The notes under the pieces: generated by a model
The model's input: the letters and a program-made list of their open reading frames with translations, nothing else
What the model was told of the DNA's origin: nothing
Databases searched by the model: none
Translations under genes and position numbers: made by a program
NCBI RefSeq assembly: GCF_024228675.1
Contig: NZ_CP100461.1
Location: forward strand, 3,903,398-3,967,397
DNA from: Salinigranum marinum
GTDB taxonomy: Archaea > Halobacteriota > Halobacteria > Halobacteriales > Haloferacaceae
DNA: 64,000 nucleotides
Direction: 5' to 3'
Shown here: piece by piece, positions 8,544-17,398 of the stretch
How the letters are laid out: every line of letters begins with the position of its first letter
Numbering within the stretch: position 1 is the first letter of the stretch

Positions 8544-9368
8544 ATGGATCTCCCGTTCCCCGACATCGGCCTCGGCACCTACCGCATGACCGACCGCGAC
8601 GAGTGCGTCACCGCCGTCGAAGCCGCCCTCGACGCCGGCTACCGCCACGTCGACACCGCCCAGATGTACGACAACGAGTCGTTCGTCGGCGAGGCGCTCG
8701 AAACGGCCTTCGAGAGCGACGCCGGCGTCGACCGCGAGGACGTCGTCGTGGCCACGAAACTCGACACCGACAACACCGGCTTCGACGACGCGGTCTCGAC
8801 CGCCCGCGAGAGTCGCGCGCGCCTCGGACTCGACGCGATCGACCTCCTGTACGTCCACTGGCCCATCGGGACGTACGATCCCGAGGAGACGCTGCCGGCG
8901 CTCGACGAACTCGTCGACGACGGCGTCACGAGGGAGGTCGGGCTGTCGAACTTCACACCCGCCCAACTGGAGCACGCGATCGACCGCCTCGACCACGACC
9001 TGTTCGCCCACCAGGTCGAGATGCACCCGCTGCTCCAACAGCGCGAACTCCACGACCTCGCGCGCGAACACGACCACTACCTCGTCGCGTACTGTCCTAT
9101 CGCCCGCAACCGGGTCACAGACATCCCCGTCCTCGAAGCGATCGCCGCCGCCCACGACGCCACGCCGGCGCAGGTGTCGCTCGCGTGGCTCGCGACCAAA
9201 GAGCAGGTCGTCCCCATCCCGAAGTCGTCGACCCCGGCGCACATCCGCGAGAACCTCGCGGCGCTGGAACTCACCCTCTCCTCCGACGAGATCGCCCGCA
9301 TCGACGCGCTGGCCGACGACCACCACGAACGCGTCGTCGACTTCGAGGCGGCACCCTGGAACCGGTAG
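8544..9368 (+). CDS. aldo/keto reductase
   Basis: A 274-residue AKR TIM-barrel oxidoreductase. The catalytic tetrad is visible: Asp and Tyr in DTAQMYDNE, Lys in VVATKLDTD and His in LLYVHWPIG. The C-terminal NAD(P)H-binding segment reads VVPIPKSSTPAHIRENL, where the Lys-Ser pair favours NADPH. It ends DFEAAPWNR, close to bacterial 2,5-diketogluconate reductase-type AKRs. The natural carbonyl substrate cannot be read from sequence. It is a single gene, preceded by a dispersed repeat and followed by a short gap. Confidence 0.9.
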   Translation: MDLPFPDIGLGTYRMTDRDECVTAVEAALDAGYRHVDTAQMYDNESFVGEALETAFESDAGVDREDVVVATKLDTDNTGFDDAVSTARESRARLGLDAIDLLYVHWPIGTYDPEETLPALDELVDDGVTREVGLSNFTPAQLEHAIDRLDHDLFAHQVEMHPLLQQRELHDLAREHDHYLVAYCPIARNRVTDIPVLEAIAAAHDATPAQVSLAWLATKEQVVPIPKSSTPAHIRENLAALELTLSSDEIARIDALADDHHERVVDFEAAPWNR

Positions 9369-9647
9369 CGGACGAGCCCCCAGATCCACCGATCGAAGCC
9401 AAGACAGAAATCGGCCGAAGCGGCCGAAAACTGCGGAATAGATGGACGAAATCCCACACACGACGCCCACCTGATCCTGGAGGCGACTGCCGTCGTCGCG
9501 GGTTCGCGGGCGGCGCGGCCGATGGCGGCGACGGACGGTAATTCTCACCGATCGTCGGGATTGGTCTCACGCTCCGAACATCACGTGGAAAGACAGTCAG
9601 CGATCGACTGCAAAAATTATATTTCGTGTATTCGACGATACACTACC

Positions 9648-9815
9648 ATGGGGACTGCTATGCTGGCCTGTCCGTACTGCGGACAGGGGGTCGAGGCACC
9701 GACAACGGAGTCAGCGCGAGTCGGCGGTGTTCGCCGGCGGCTGAAACAGGAGTACCGCCTCACGCGCAACACCTGTCCCGAGTGCGGCCACGAGTACGAC
9801 GTCCGCCGCGCCTGA
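9648..9815 (+). CDS. small CPxCG zinc-finger protein (55 aa)
   Basis: A 55-residue micro-protein with two zinc knuckles, LACPYCGQG and NTCPECGHEYDV, giving a four-cysteine zinc ribbon. The ATG at 9648 is 24-36 bases downstream of the AT-rich element at 9611-9624 (AAAAATTATATTTC), which fits a leaderless transcript. The frame is open further upstream, but that stretch precedes the promoter. CPxCG micro-proteins are abundant in haloarchaea, and some affect biofilm formation or swarming in Haloferax. The role of this one is unknown. It is convergent with ppc. Confidence 0.8.
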   Translation: MGTAMLACPYCGQGVEAPTTESARVGGVRRRLKQEYRLTRNTCPECGHEYDVRRA

Positions 9816-9890
9816 GGCTCGTCCGTTCTTTCGCTCCGGTATCTCCGTAGAGGCTTTTCGATTCGAAGTACTGTCTCCGACCGACGCGGA

Positions 9891-12581
9891 TCAGCCCGTG
9901 TTCTTCATCCCGGCCGCGATGCCTTTGACCGTCAGCCGGAGGGTCTGTTCCTCGTCGGGAGTCCGGTGCGTCTGCGCCATGAGGTGGGTCTGGAGCAGGT
10001 TCAGCGGGTCGACGTAGGGGTTGCGCCGCGAGAGACTCTCGTCGAGCCACTCGCGCTTGAGGAGCGTGTCACGACCGCAGATGGCGAGCGCGTGACCGAC
10101 CGCGCGTTCGTACTCGTCGCTGAGCCGCGGGAAGAACGACTCGCGGAGGTCGGTGTCGGCGAGGTCGGCGTACTCCGCGGCAATCTCGAGGTCGGTCTCG
10201 GCTAGCGACACCGTGGCTCGGTCGACCGTCGTCCGGAAGAACGGCCACTCCTCGTACATCTCCTGGAGCATCTCGACGTCGCCCTCCTCGAGGAAGGTGT
10301 CGACGCCCGTCGCCAGCGCGTACCAGCCGGGGAGGATACAGCGCGACTGCGTCCACGAGAACACCCACGGGATCGCCCGGAGGTCCTCGACGGTGCGTTC
10401 GCCGGTCCTGGAGGCGGGCCGGGAGCCGAGGTTGAGGTTCTCGATGACGGTGATCGGGGTGGCCTGCTCGAAGTAGGCGACGAACCCCTCCGATTCGAGG
10501 AGGTCGCGGTACTCCTCGCGGGCGGCGGTCGCCATCGTCTCCATCGCGTCGGCCCACTCGTCGGGCACCTGCTCTTTCGGTTCGCGGATAGCGATGTGTC
10601 GCGCACGGACCTGCGCGTTGAGCATCTGTTCGAGGTTGCGCTCCGCGATCCGGGGGTTGGCGTACTTTTCGGCGATCGCCTCGCCCTGTTCGGTGAACTT
10701 GATCTGTCCCGTGACGGTCTCGTTCGGCAGCGCGAGCATCGCGCGGTTCATCGGGCCGCCCCCCCGAGAGATCGAACCGCCGCGGCCGTGGAACAGCCGC
10801 ATCGTCACGTCGAAGTCGTCGGTGATGTTCGCGAGGCGGCGTTGGTTCTTGTAGAGGTCCCAGTTCGCCGCCAGGAAGCCGTTCTCCTTGTTGGAGTCGG
10901 AGTAGCCCAGCATGATCTCCTGGACGTTCTTCCTCGCGCTCAGGGCCTGCCCGTACGCCTCGTTCTCGAACAGCGTGCCCATGATGCGCCGGGCACCGTT
11001 GAGCGCGCTCTCGGTCTCGAGGAGCGGGACGACGTCGATCCCGCAGTGGTCGGGCAGGGAGACGACGCCCGCCTGGTCGGCGAGGAAGAGCACCTCGAGG
11101 ACGTGCGAGGGCTCTTCGGTCATCGAGATGCAGTACGTGTCGATCGCGCCGACGCCGTACTCCCGCTGCCAGTCGCCGAGCCTGTCGAACAGTTCGAGAA
11201 CGCGCGCGGCGGTGTCCGTCACGTCGCCCGGTTCGTCGAGATCGACGATCGCCTCCTCCTGGAGGATGGCCTCGGTCAGGAGATCGACGCGCTCGTCCTC
11301 GCTCATCCCGTCGTAGTCGACGCCGGCCCCGGCGAACACCTCGCGCACCGCTTCGGTGTGGTTTTGGCGGTGGTCGCGGAGGTCGAGGCTCGCGAGCGTG
11401 AAGCCGAACGTGTCGGCCTGGCGGCGCAGGGGCTCGACGTACGTCGACGCGACCTGTTCGGCACCGGTCGCACAGAGGCTGTCGTGGATCACGTCGAGGT
11501 CCTCGATGAACGCCTCGACGTCGGGGTAGCCGTTGGGCCGGACGTCCGAGATGCGACGGAGTCGCTCGCGCATCAGCTTCAGCTTCTGTCGGTACGGTTC
11601 GTCGGGGTACCGCGCTTCGACCTCCTTGCCGACCACCGGCAGGTGTTCGCGGTCGGCCGTGATCGACTCCCGGAGCGCGTCGCCGACGTCGACCCGGCGG
11701 CCGTCCTGACTCAACACGCCGGAGAGCCGCTTCAGCGCGTCGAGATACTTCTCGATGACGACCGCGCGCTGGCGTTCGAGCGTGTCGGCGGTCACCTCGG
11801 GCGTGACGAACGGGTTGCCGTCGCGATCCGAGCCGGCCCACGAGCGGAACTCGAACAGCTTGGGAACGTCGATGTCGGGATACTCCTCGTGAACGACGTC
11901 CTCGAACTCCTGGTACACCTCGCCGACGACGTCGAAGAGGATGTTCTCGATGTAGTACTGGACGTTCCGCGCCTCGTCCTGTGGCTCGGGCCGGCGGTCA
12001 CGGACCTGCGACGTCTGCCAGAGGCTCGTCACCTCGGCGTCGACCTCGTTCCAGACGTGCTCGAACTCCTTGTCGGTCAGCCGGCGCTCGTCGATCTCTT
12101 CGAGGTCCGTCGCGATGGAGCGGAGCTTGGCCTTCACCGTCTTCCGGCGGGCCTCGGTCGGGTGTGCAGTAAACGTCGGCTCGATGAGCACGTCGTCGAG
12201 GATCCCCTGGACAGTCTCGGCGTCGGCGTCGGCCTCGATCAGCCCCTGGACCGTCTCCTCGAGTCCGTCCTCGAGCGTCCGTGCCTGCGAGGCCTCCCGG
12301 TTGGCGCGGACCCGCTCGCGCTCCTCGGCGAGGTTGATGAGCTCGAAGTACGTGGTGAACGCGCGGGCAACGACGCTCGCGCCGCCGGGATCGAGCCGGT
12401 CGAAGACGTCGTGGAGACCCTGGCGCGAGTCGACCTCGCCCGCCCGGTACGCGATCGCGCTCGTTCGAAGCCCCTCTACCGTCTCGAACGCCTCGGTCGA
12501 CGACTGGTCCTCGAGGACGTCTCCGAGGAGCGCCCCGAGCTCGCGGACGTCCTGTCTGACGTCCCTCGTGTGCAGTTCCAT
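9891..12581 (-). CDS. ppc: phosphoenolpyruvate carboxylase
   Basis: An 896-residue bacterial-type PEPC that carboxylates PEP to oxaloacetate, the anaplerotic feed of the TCA cycle. Catalytic motifs are intact: FTAHPTEARRKT, GYSDSNKENGF, and FHGRGGSISRGGGP with the catalytic His and Arg residues. It ends in the invariant NTG. The ATG at 12581 gives MELHTRDVRQDV. The element GTTTTAC (minus strand, near 12609) is 28 bases upstream, so the longer in-frame start at 12809 is rejected because it would pass through the promoter. It is divergent from the Rieske gene and convergent with the small zinc-finger gene. Confidence 0.95.
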   Translation of the reverse strand: MELHTRDVRQDVRELGALLGDVLEDQSSTEAFETVEGLRTSAIAYRAGEVDSRQGLHDVFDRLDPGGASVVARAFTTYFELINLAEERERVRANREASQARTLEDGLEETVQGLIEADADAETVQGILDDVLIEPTFTAHPTEARRKTVKAKLRSIATDLEEIDERRLTDKEFEHVWNEVDAEVTSLWQTSQVRDRRPEPQDEARNVQYYIENILFDVVGEVYQEFEDVVHEEYPDIDVPKLFEFRSWAGSDRDGNPFVTPEVTADTLERQRAVVIEKYLDALKRLSGVLSQDGRRVDVGDALRESITADREHLPVVGKEVEARYPDEPYRQKLKLMRERLRRISDVRPNGYPDVEAFIEDLDVIHDSLCATGAEQVASTYVEPLRRQADTFGFTLASLDLRDHRQNHTEAVREVFAGAGVDYDGMSEDERVDLLTEAILQEEAIVDLDEPGDVTDTAARVLELFDRLGDWQREYGVGAIDTYCISMTEEPSHVLEVLFLADQAGVVSLPDHCGIDVVPLLETESALNGARRIMGTLFENEAYGQALSARKNVQEIMLGYSDSNKENGFLAANWDLYKNQRRLANITDDFDVTMRLFHGRGGSISRGGGPMNRAMLALPNETVTGQIKFTEQGEAIAEKYANPRIAERNLEQMLNAQVRARHIAIREPKEQVPDEWADAMETMATAAREEYRDLLESEGFVAYFEQATPITVIENLNLGSRPASRTGERTVEDLRAIPWVFSWTQSRCILPGWYALATGVDTFLEEGDVEMLQEMYEEWPFFRTTVDRATVSLAETDLEIAAEYADLADTDLRESFFPRLSDEYERAVGHALAICGRDTLLKREWLDESLSRRNPYVDPLNLLQTHLMAQTHRTPDEEQTLRLTVKGIAAGMKNTG

Positions 12582-12818
12582 GTGACCGGATACGTAGTCG
12601 CTCGTGTAAAACCCACGAGTTTTCCTCGAAAAATTGCCTCGGGGGCGAGTAGCTCTTCCCGTCCGACGGTTCCGGGAGAGAGATCCGCCGAAACGCCAGC
12701 GAGCGGACGTGTGCGACGGCGGTTCGACCAGACAGAGATCGGACCGTCCCGGTCGGCCGAGCGGCGACCGGGTCCCGTACTTCGTCACCCTTTTTACCGG
12801 CGGCTCCAAGGTTCAGAC

Positions 12819-13667
12819 ATGAGCGAGAGCGACGACAAGTACCCCACAGAATCCGGACGACGCCGGTTCGTCAAGGGCGTCGTCGGGGGGGCAGCGTTGG
12901 CGGGCGTCGGCGCTGCCGGTTCGGCGGCCATCAACTCCGCGACGACCTCCCCCGGCGCGGGCGGTGGCCCCACCGAGGCGTACGCCATCGAGAACACCGC
13001 GGGGCCCGCCCCGCGCGGGATGCCGCTCATTCCCGTCGAGATCGACTCGGAGGGGTACCTCAAGGGCGTCTGGCCCGAGGTGCGGACGGAGACCCAGAAC
13101 GGGATCGAGATCGAGATCGCGGCGACCGAGGACTTCCGCGGCAGCGGCGTCACCTACTCGTCGGAGTGGTTCCAGTACTGTGGCGTCCAGTCGTACCCGC
13201 AGCTCGCGCCCTCCTACGACGGTGACAACTTCTTCCGGTCCGACTCCGGGGCGTACACGTGGCAGCAGGAGACGTACGAGGCCGGCGATCAGCTCCACGT
13301 CGACGACTTCTCCGATTACCAGGAGTGGGGGAACGAGTTCGGGACGGCCGGCATCGGCAAGCCCGCCACCGGCACCTGGCGCTCGACCGACTCCGACGAC
13401 ACCATGCCCATTCAGGTCATCAAGAGCGACATCGTCGAGCAGCGAGCGCCGGAGGTCGGCGGCTTCTTCGAGGCCGCGACCCAGGAGGGGTTCATCGCCT
13501 GGCTCAACAAGTGTACGCACTTCTGTTGCGTTCCGGGCTGGAAGCAGTCGGGCGACGCCGCCAAGTTCGGCGACGCCGATGGCGTCTACTGCCAGTGCCA
13601 CCAGTCGATCTACGACCCGTTCTCGGTCGTCCAGACGCTGTTCACCGCACTGCCGCGTCCCGACTAA
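12819..13667 (+). CDS. Tat-exported Rieske 2Fe-2S protein
   Basis: A 282-residue protein with a twin-arginine signal (GRRRFVKGVVGG, residues 13-24) and a hydrophobic helix that probably remains as a membrane anchor. The Rieske cluster ligands are clear: Cys232 and His234 in CTHFCC, and Cys258 and His261 in CQCHQS. Cys237 and Cys260 are placed for the disulfide. The region between anchor and cluster is long, as in haloarchaeal quinol-oxidising Rieske proteins. A TATA-like CTTTTTACC (12790-12798) is about 25 bases before the ATG. No cytochrome b gene is adjacent, so its redox partner must lie elsewhere. The stop overlaps the convergent samp1 stop. Confidence 0.88.
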   Translation: MSESDDKYPTESGRRRFVKGVVGGAALAGVGAAGSAAINSATTSPGAGGGPTEAYAIENTAGPAPRGMPLIPVEIDSEGYLKGVWPEVRTETQNGIEIEIAATEDFRGSGVTYSSEWFQYCGVQSYPQLAPSYDGDNFFRSDSGAYTWQQETYEAGDQLHVDDFSDYQEWGNEFGTAGIGKPATGTWRSTDSDDTMPIQVIKSDIVEQRAPEVGGFFEAATQEGFIAWLNKCTHFCCVPGWKQSGDAAKFGDADGVYCQCHQSIYDPFSVVQTLFTALPRPD

Positions 13668-13948
13668 CCGCCGCTCACCGGCGGGAACAGCGCCAGTTCG
13701 TCCTGCTCGTCGACCGGCGCGTCGAGCCCCTCGTCGCTCGTCTCGACGTTCGATCCGTTCTTCAGCACGTTCACGTGGTCGTAGAGCCGGCCGTCGTCGT
13801 CGAAGACGCGCCCGTCGAGCCCCGGCCGCGCCTCGACGAGCGCCGTGAGCGCCTCCCCGACCGTGGCTCCCGCGTCGAGTTCGACGGTCACGCGACCGTC
13901 GCCGGCGCGCTCTTTCAGGTCGGCGAACAGCTTCCACTCGAGTTCCAT
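13664..13948 (-). CDS. samp1: SAMP1-like ubiquitin-fold modifier / MoaD family
   Basis: A 94-residue beta-grasp protein ending FPPVSGG, the exposed diglycine needed for adenylation by an E1-like enzyme. It starts MELEWKLFADLKERAG and contains GRLYDHVNVLKNG. From memory this resembles Haloferax SAMP1, which is conjugated to lysines of target proteins and also serves as the sulfur carrier for molybdopterin synthesis. A pure MoaD role cannot be excluded. The ATG at 13948 matches the family length. The gene is convergent with the Rieske gene and their stop codons overlap by four bases. No E1 (UbaA) or MoaE gene is in the window. Confidence 0.85.
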   Translation of the reverse strand: MELEWKLFADLKERAGDGRVTVELDAGATVGEALTALVEARPGLDGRVFDDDGRLYDHVNVLKNGSNVETSDEGLDAPVDEQDELALFPPVSGG

Positions 13949-14063
13949 ACTCCCCTCTCGGAGGCCGCGACTCAAAGAGGGTTGCGACGACGGCGGTCCG
14001 ATCCGTCGCAGGTCGCGGCCGCGATCGGAGGCCAACGCCGTGCGGACGACGGCGCGGCCACCC

Positions 14064-14747
14064 TCACTCCGGTCGGCCGACGCCGAGGGCGGCCCACGGC
14101 CGGAGGTCGATCACCGAGAGGCCGACGAGGAGGGCGAAGCCAGCGGGGGCCGTTCGGAACCGGGGATCGCCGGCGAAGGGAGCGCCGACGAAGAGCGCGA
14201 GCGTCAGCGAGGAAGCGGCGTAACAGAGCCGCCCGAGGGTCGCTCGGGTCGTCTCGGGGGTCAGCCAGGGGATCAGCGCGACGCCGCCGAACGCGAGCGC
14301 CACCGCGACGCCGATCGTGGCCGACAGCGACCCGACGAGGAGCCCGACGGCCGCGCCCCCGTACGTCGCGACGCCGAGGGCGTGGTTGAGCAGGACGCCC
14401 CGCCTGAACACCGCCCAGTAGCCGCCGGCGAACGACAGGCGGTCGCTCGTGATTGCCGGCCACGGACGGCCCGCCGAGAGGTGCCCCTCGCGGAGCGCGC
14501 CGACGACGAGCGGCGTCACGACCGCGAGCACGAGCACGGTCGGCTTGAGGTGTGAGGCGGCCCGCGGCGACCGGAAGATCAGCCACAGGACCGGCGCGGA
14601 GAGGAGGAACACCTGGGCGAGCCCCTGGTAGCCGCTGGTCCAGAGCCACCGGCCGACGGTCGTCGAGAGACGGTCGGGCGTGGGAGCCGACTCCGCAGCG
14701 AGTCGCCGGTCGTCGTTGGTCTGCAGCCGGTCGGTGCCTGAGGACAT
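14064..14747 (-). CDS. multi-pass membrane protein of unknown function
   Basis: A 227-residue protein with about six hydrophobic segments: FLLSAPVLWLIF, VLVLAVVTPLVVGA, LGVATYGGAAVGLLVG, VAVALAFGGVALI, a segment around LTLALFVGA, and the last near GFALLVGL. A polar 30-residue N-terminal tail precedes them. I see no known catalytic motif. A TATA-like element (about 14773-14780, inside an AT-rich near-palindrome) lies 26-33 bases upstream of the ATG at 14747, so it is transcribed separately from the TrkA-C gene pair upstream. I do not recognise the family. Confidence 0.7.
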   Translation of the reverse strand: MSSGTDRLQTNDDRRLAAESAPTPDRLSTTVGRWLWTSGYQGLAQVFLLSAPVLWLIFRSPRAASHLKPTVLVLAVVTPLVVGALREGHLSAGRPWPAITSDRLSFAGGYWAVFRRGVLLNHALGVATYGGAAVGLLVGSLSATIGVAVALAFGGVALIPWLTPETTRATLGRLCYAASSLTLALFVGAPFAGDPRFRTAPAGFALLVGLSVIDLRPWAALGVGRPE

Positions 14748-14823
14748 CGGCAGCCGTCGGTACGGAGAGCTCGCAGTAAAGCGTTTTTCCGGATCGAATC
14801 GGAGAAAAACGTTTCTCCCCGGC
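14748..14823 (-). promoter_or_regulatory. AT-rich near-palindrome: terminator and promoter gap
   Basis: Between two minus-strand genes the stretch at about 14781-14812 reads CGTTTTTCCG, then an 8-base spacer, then CGGAGAAAAACG, a near-perfect inverted repeat with T-rich arms. It lies just after the TrkA-C gene stop and 26-50 bases before the next start. It can therefore serve as the first gene's terminator and the second gene's TATA region. Confidence 0.45.
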
Positions 14824-16080
14824 TCAGTTCGTCGTCGCCCCGACCGCCGACTCGGCCGACGGTGGCACTTCGACGACGACGCTGGCGCGCGCTTCGAGTC
14901 GGCGGAGCATCTCGGGACGGGCGACGACGTACAGGGTGTCGCCCGCGTCGATCGTCCGCGAGCGCGTCGGGATCGCCTCGACCGACCCCGACGCGGTGCG
15001 GACCGCGGCGACCGTCACGTCGAGCGAACCGAGCGTCTCGCCGACGACCGCCGACGCGTCGGTGACGGCCACGGCGGCCATCGTCTCGTCGGCCGCGCGG
15101 AGCAGGGAGGCGAACTCCCGGTCGGCCTGCGGCTCGGCCGGGAGCGAGACGAGCCGGTAGCTCGTCGCCGCGTCGAGCAGGCCGGCGTCGACGGCGTCGA
15201 CCGCGAGGGTGACGACGTCGCCGGATCGGGCCCGCAACTCGCCCGTGAGGAGCCGTTCAGGCGGGTGACGCGTCCCCTCCTCGTCGTCGCCCGCGCCCGG
15301 ATCGACGCGCGCGGGTCGCCACACCTGCACCACGTCGCCCGGACTCGCGGCGTGTGCGGGGTCCGCCCGGACCGAGACGGCGACGGTGCCGTGACCGAGC
15401 GTCGGCCCCAGGCCCGCAGCCCGACTGCCAACGGCGAGATACTCGATCACGCCGCGGTCGGTGATCTCGACGTCGACGTAGCCGATGCGGTAGTCGTCTT
15501 TCAGTCGGGCGACCAGCCGGTCGCGGAGTTCGTCGACCGAGAGCCGGTTCGGGAACAGCAGGGTCTTCTCGCCCATCTCCGCTTTCAACTCCGCCGACAC
15601 CGGGTCGTAGCTATCCATGTCGCCGATCTCGTCCGCCTCGGGGAGGGTGACCGTCGTGACCCGCCCGACGGTGCGGACGATCCGTGACACCTCCGCGTCG
15701 AGTTCCTTCGCGCCGGTGACGGCGAAGACGTCGGTCGCCACGCGGTCACCGGCGCGCCGGCCGACGGGCGTCGCGAGCCCCGCGAGCACGATGGCGACGA
15801 CGTTGAACACGACCGCGTCGAGCGCGAAGATCCCGCTCGACGCCCCGCCGACGAGCTGGCTGAACAGCCCGACCGTGTTGAGATACAGCGCGACGACCGA
15901 GAGGCCGAGCAGGGTCGACACGCCGAGCGGGACCGGCTCGCGGGTGTACCACCGGAAGACGAGCGCGGCGACCCCCGACACCCCGCCCGCGGCGAGGACG
16001 AACGCGAGGAGTCGACCGGCGTTCTGCGCGAGTGTCGGATCGTCGAGCGGGGTCGCCTGGATGAGTGCGAGGGGTGTCAC
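14824..16080 (-). CDS. membrane protein with TrkA-C domains, second of a pair
   Basis: A 418-residue protein. The N-terminal about 110 residues hold three to four hydrophobic segments (LLAFVLAAGGVSGVAALVF, LGVSTLLGLSVVALYLNT, VVFNVVAIVLAGLA). The cytosolic part carries two TrkA-C/RCK-C-like beta-alpha units, the last ending DTLYVVARPEML. It lacks the NAD-binding TrkA-N domain. The GTG at 16080 overlaps the stop of the upstream gene (GTGA), so the pair is translationally coupled. Such pairs in haloarchaea are annotated as potassium-transport-associated proteins. Ligand gating by a nucleotide is plausible, but transport itself is not demonstrated. A K+ channel gene is divergent on the far side of its partner. 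Confidence 0.78.
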   Translation of the reverse strand: MTPLALIQATPLDDPTLAQNAGRLLAFVLAAGGVSGVAALVFRWYTREPVPLGVSTLLGLSVVALYLNTVGLFSQLVGGASSGIFALDAVVFNVVAIVLAGLATPVGRRAGDRVATDVFAVTGAKELDAEVSRIVRTVGRVTTVTLPEADEIGDMDSYDPVSAELKAEMGEKTLLFPNRLSVDELRDRLVARLKDDYRIGYVDVEITDRGVIEYLAVGSRAAGLGPTLGHGTVAVSVRADPAHAASPGDVVQVWRPARVDPGAGDDEEGTRHPPERLLTGELRARSGDVVTLAVDAVDAGLLDAATSYRLVSLPAEPQADREFASLLRAADETMAAVAVTDASAVVGETLGSLDVTVAAVRTASGSVEAIPTRSRTIDAGDTLYVVARPEMLRRLEARASVVVEVPPSAESAVGATTN

Positions 16081-17288
16081 GCGGCCACCTCCGCGAACGC
16101 GGCGAGCGCGTCGCGCCGCCCGACGACGAAGAGGTCGTCGCCGGCCGCGACCGACTGTGACCCGCGCGGGGTGATCCGCCACACACCCTCGTGGCGGACC
16201 GCGAGGACCACCACGGCGTAGCTATCGCGGACGCTCACTTCCCCCAGGGTGACGCCGTCGAGCACCCCACCCTCCCTGACCGTGAGCTTGCGGAAGCGGT
16301 GTCCGCCCCGCCGGAGCAGCGAGATGAGCTCGAACTCGCGCCGGACGCCGCGGGAGTTCACGACGAGCCGGTCGATCGTCGACGCCCCGAGGAGGAACTC
16401 CGCGTCGGCCCGGCTGACCGAGACGGTGACGCGCCCCTCGCCACCGGTCGCGGTCGGCGTCGCCGGTGCCGGCGTCGACGCGTCGGTCCCGCCGTCGGTC
16501 GCGGCCGCGTCCGACGGTTCGGCTTTCGCGTCGCTCTTCGCGCTGAGGACGGTTCCCGAGACGGTCCGACCGTCGGCGGTGACCTCGACCCGGTCGCCTA
16601 CCGCTAACCCGGTCGGGATCAGCGCCGTCACAGAGACGGCCCGTCGCCCGGCCGGGATGCGTTTCGAGAGCGCGCCCACGGGCGGTGCGGCGTTCACCGT
16701 CGCACGTGCGTCCTCGTCGAGGCGGACCGAGACGTCGGCGAGGTCGAACTCCGAGCGGAGCCGGTCGGCGAACCTGGTTTCGAGTTCCACGAGCGGGATG
16801 TCGGCCGGAAACGTCCACTCCCCGTCGCGGACGCTCGCCCGGAGGTCGGCCGGGAGCGCCGGATACCCCTCCATGTCGCCCACGTCGCCGGCGACGGTGA
16901 CACGGACCTGTCCGCGCCCACCGACGAGTTCGACGACGTCGGTGTTGAGCGTTCGTTCGGTCAGCTTGCGGAGGTTCAGCCGCTTCGGGACCGCCGTGCC
17001 GAGCTTGTCGCCCTGGCTGTGGGCGTACAGCGAGAGCATCAACACGACGAGCACGGCGACGATGAACCGCTCGCCCGAGCCGACGAGCGCCGGGTCGTAC
17101 AGCGCCATGAGCCCCCCGTTGGCCCCCGCGATGGCGAGCGAGAGGACGACGACCCCGAGCCCGGGGATTGTCACCCCCGTGACGTACTTGAAGACGAAGC
17201 CGAGCGCCCCGGAGACCAGCGCCGGGATGATGCCGGTGAGGAGTCCGAGGTAGAGCCCGAACAGCACCTCGATCGGGAGCGAAGCCAT
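16077..17288 (-). CDS. membrane protein with TrkA-C domain, first of a pair
   Basis: A 403-residue protein opening MASLPIEVLFGLYLGLLTGIIPALV, with three or four N-terminal membrane segments through about residue 95. The soluble region ends in a TrkA-C module (YAVVVLAVRHEG...DDLFVVGRRDAL). A Ser/Thr/Pro/Ala-rich linker sits near residues 260-280. The TATA-like TTGTATACC (minus strand, 17311-17319) is 27 bases before the ATG at 17288, favouring that start over the ATG at 17300. It overlaps the following paralogous gene by four bases. It is divergent from the K+ channel gene with a 110-base gap, which suggests a potassium homeostasis unit (inference). Confidence 0.8.
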   Translation of the reverse strand: MASLPIEVLFGLYLGLLTGIIPALVSGALGFVFKYVTGVTIPGLGVVVLSLAIAGANGGLMALYDPALVGSGERFIVAVLVVLMLSLYAHSQGDKLGTAVPKRLNLRKLTERTLNTDVVELVGGRGQVRVTVAGDVGDMEGYPALPADLRASVRDGEWTFPADIPLVELETRFADRLRSEFDLADVSVRLDEDARATVNAAPPVGALSKRIPAGRRAVSVTALIPTGLAVGDRVEVTADGRTVSGTVLSAKSDAKAEPSDAAATDGGTDASTPAPATPTATGGEGRVTVSVSRADAEFLLGASTIDRLVVNSRGVRREFELISLLRRGGHRFRKLTVREGGVLDGVTLGEVSVRDSYAVVVLAVRHEGVWRITPRGSQSVAAGDDLFVVGRRDALAAFAEVAA

Positions 17289-17398
17289 ACTCTCGCTCAC
17301 TCGCGGGGCCGGTATACAAGTTCCGTCCCGTCGGATTCCCCTGCGACCGCGCTACCCGACCGAGCCGTTTAATACATCCAGTCCACCCAACGACGGGT

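Noticed and set aside
10596-13667. A 1023-codon plus-strand frame across ppc
   Set aside because: It is antisense to phosphoenolpyruvate carboxylase, whose motifs are certain. Long antisense frames are expected at this GC. Only its last 283 codons are real, as the Rieske protein.
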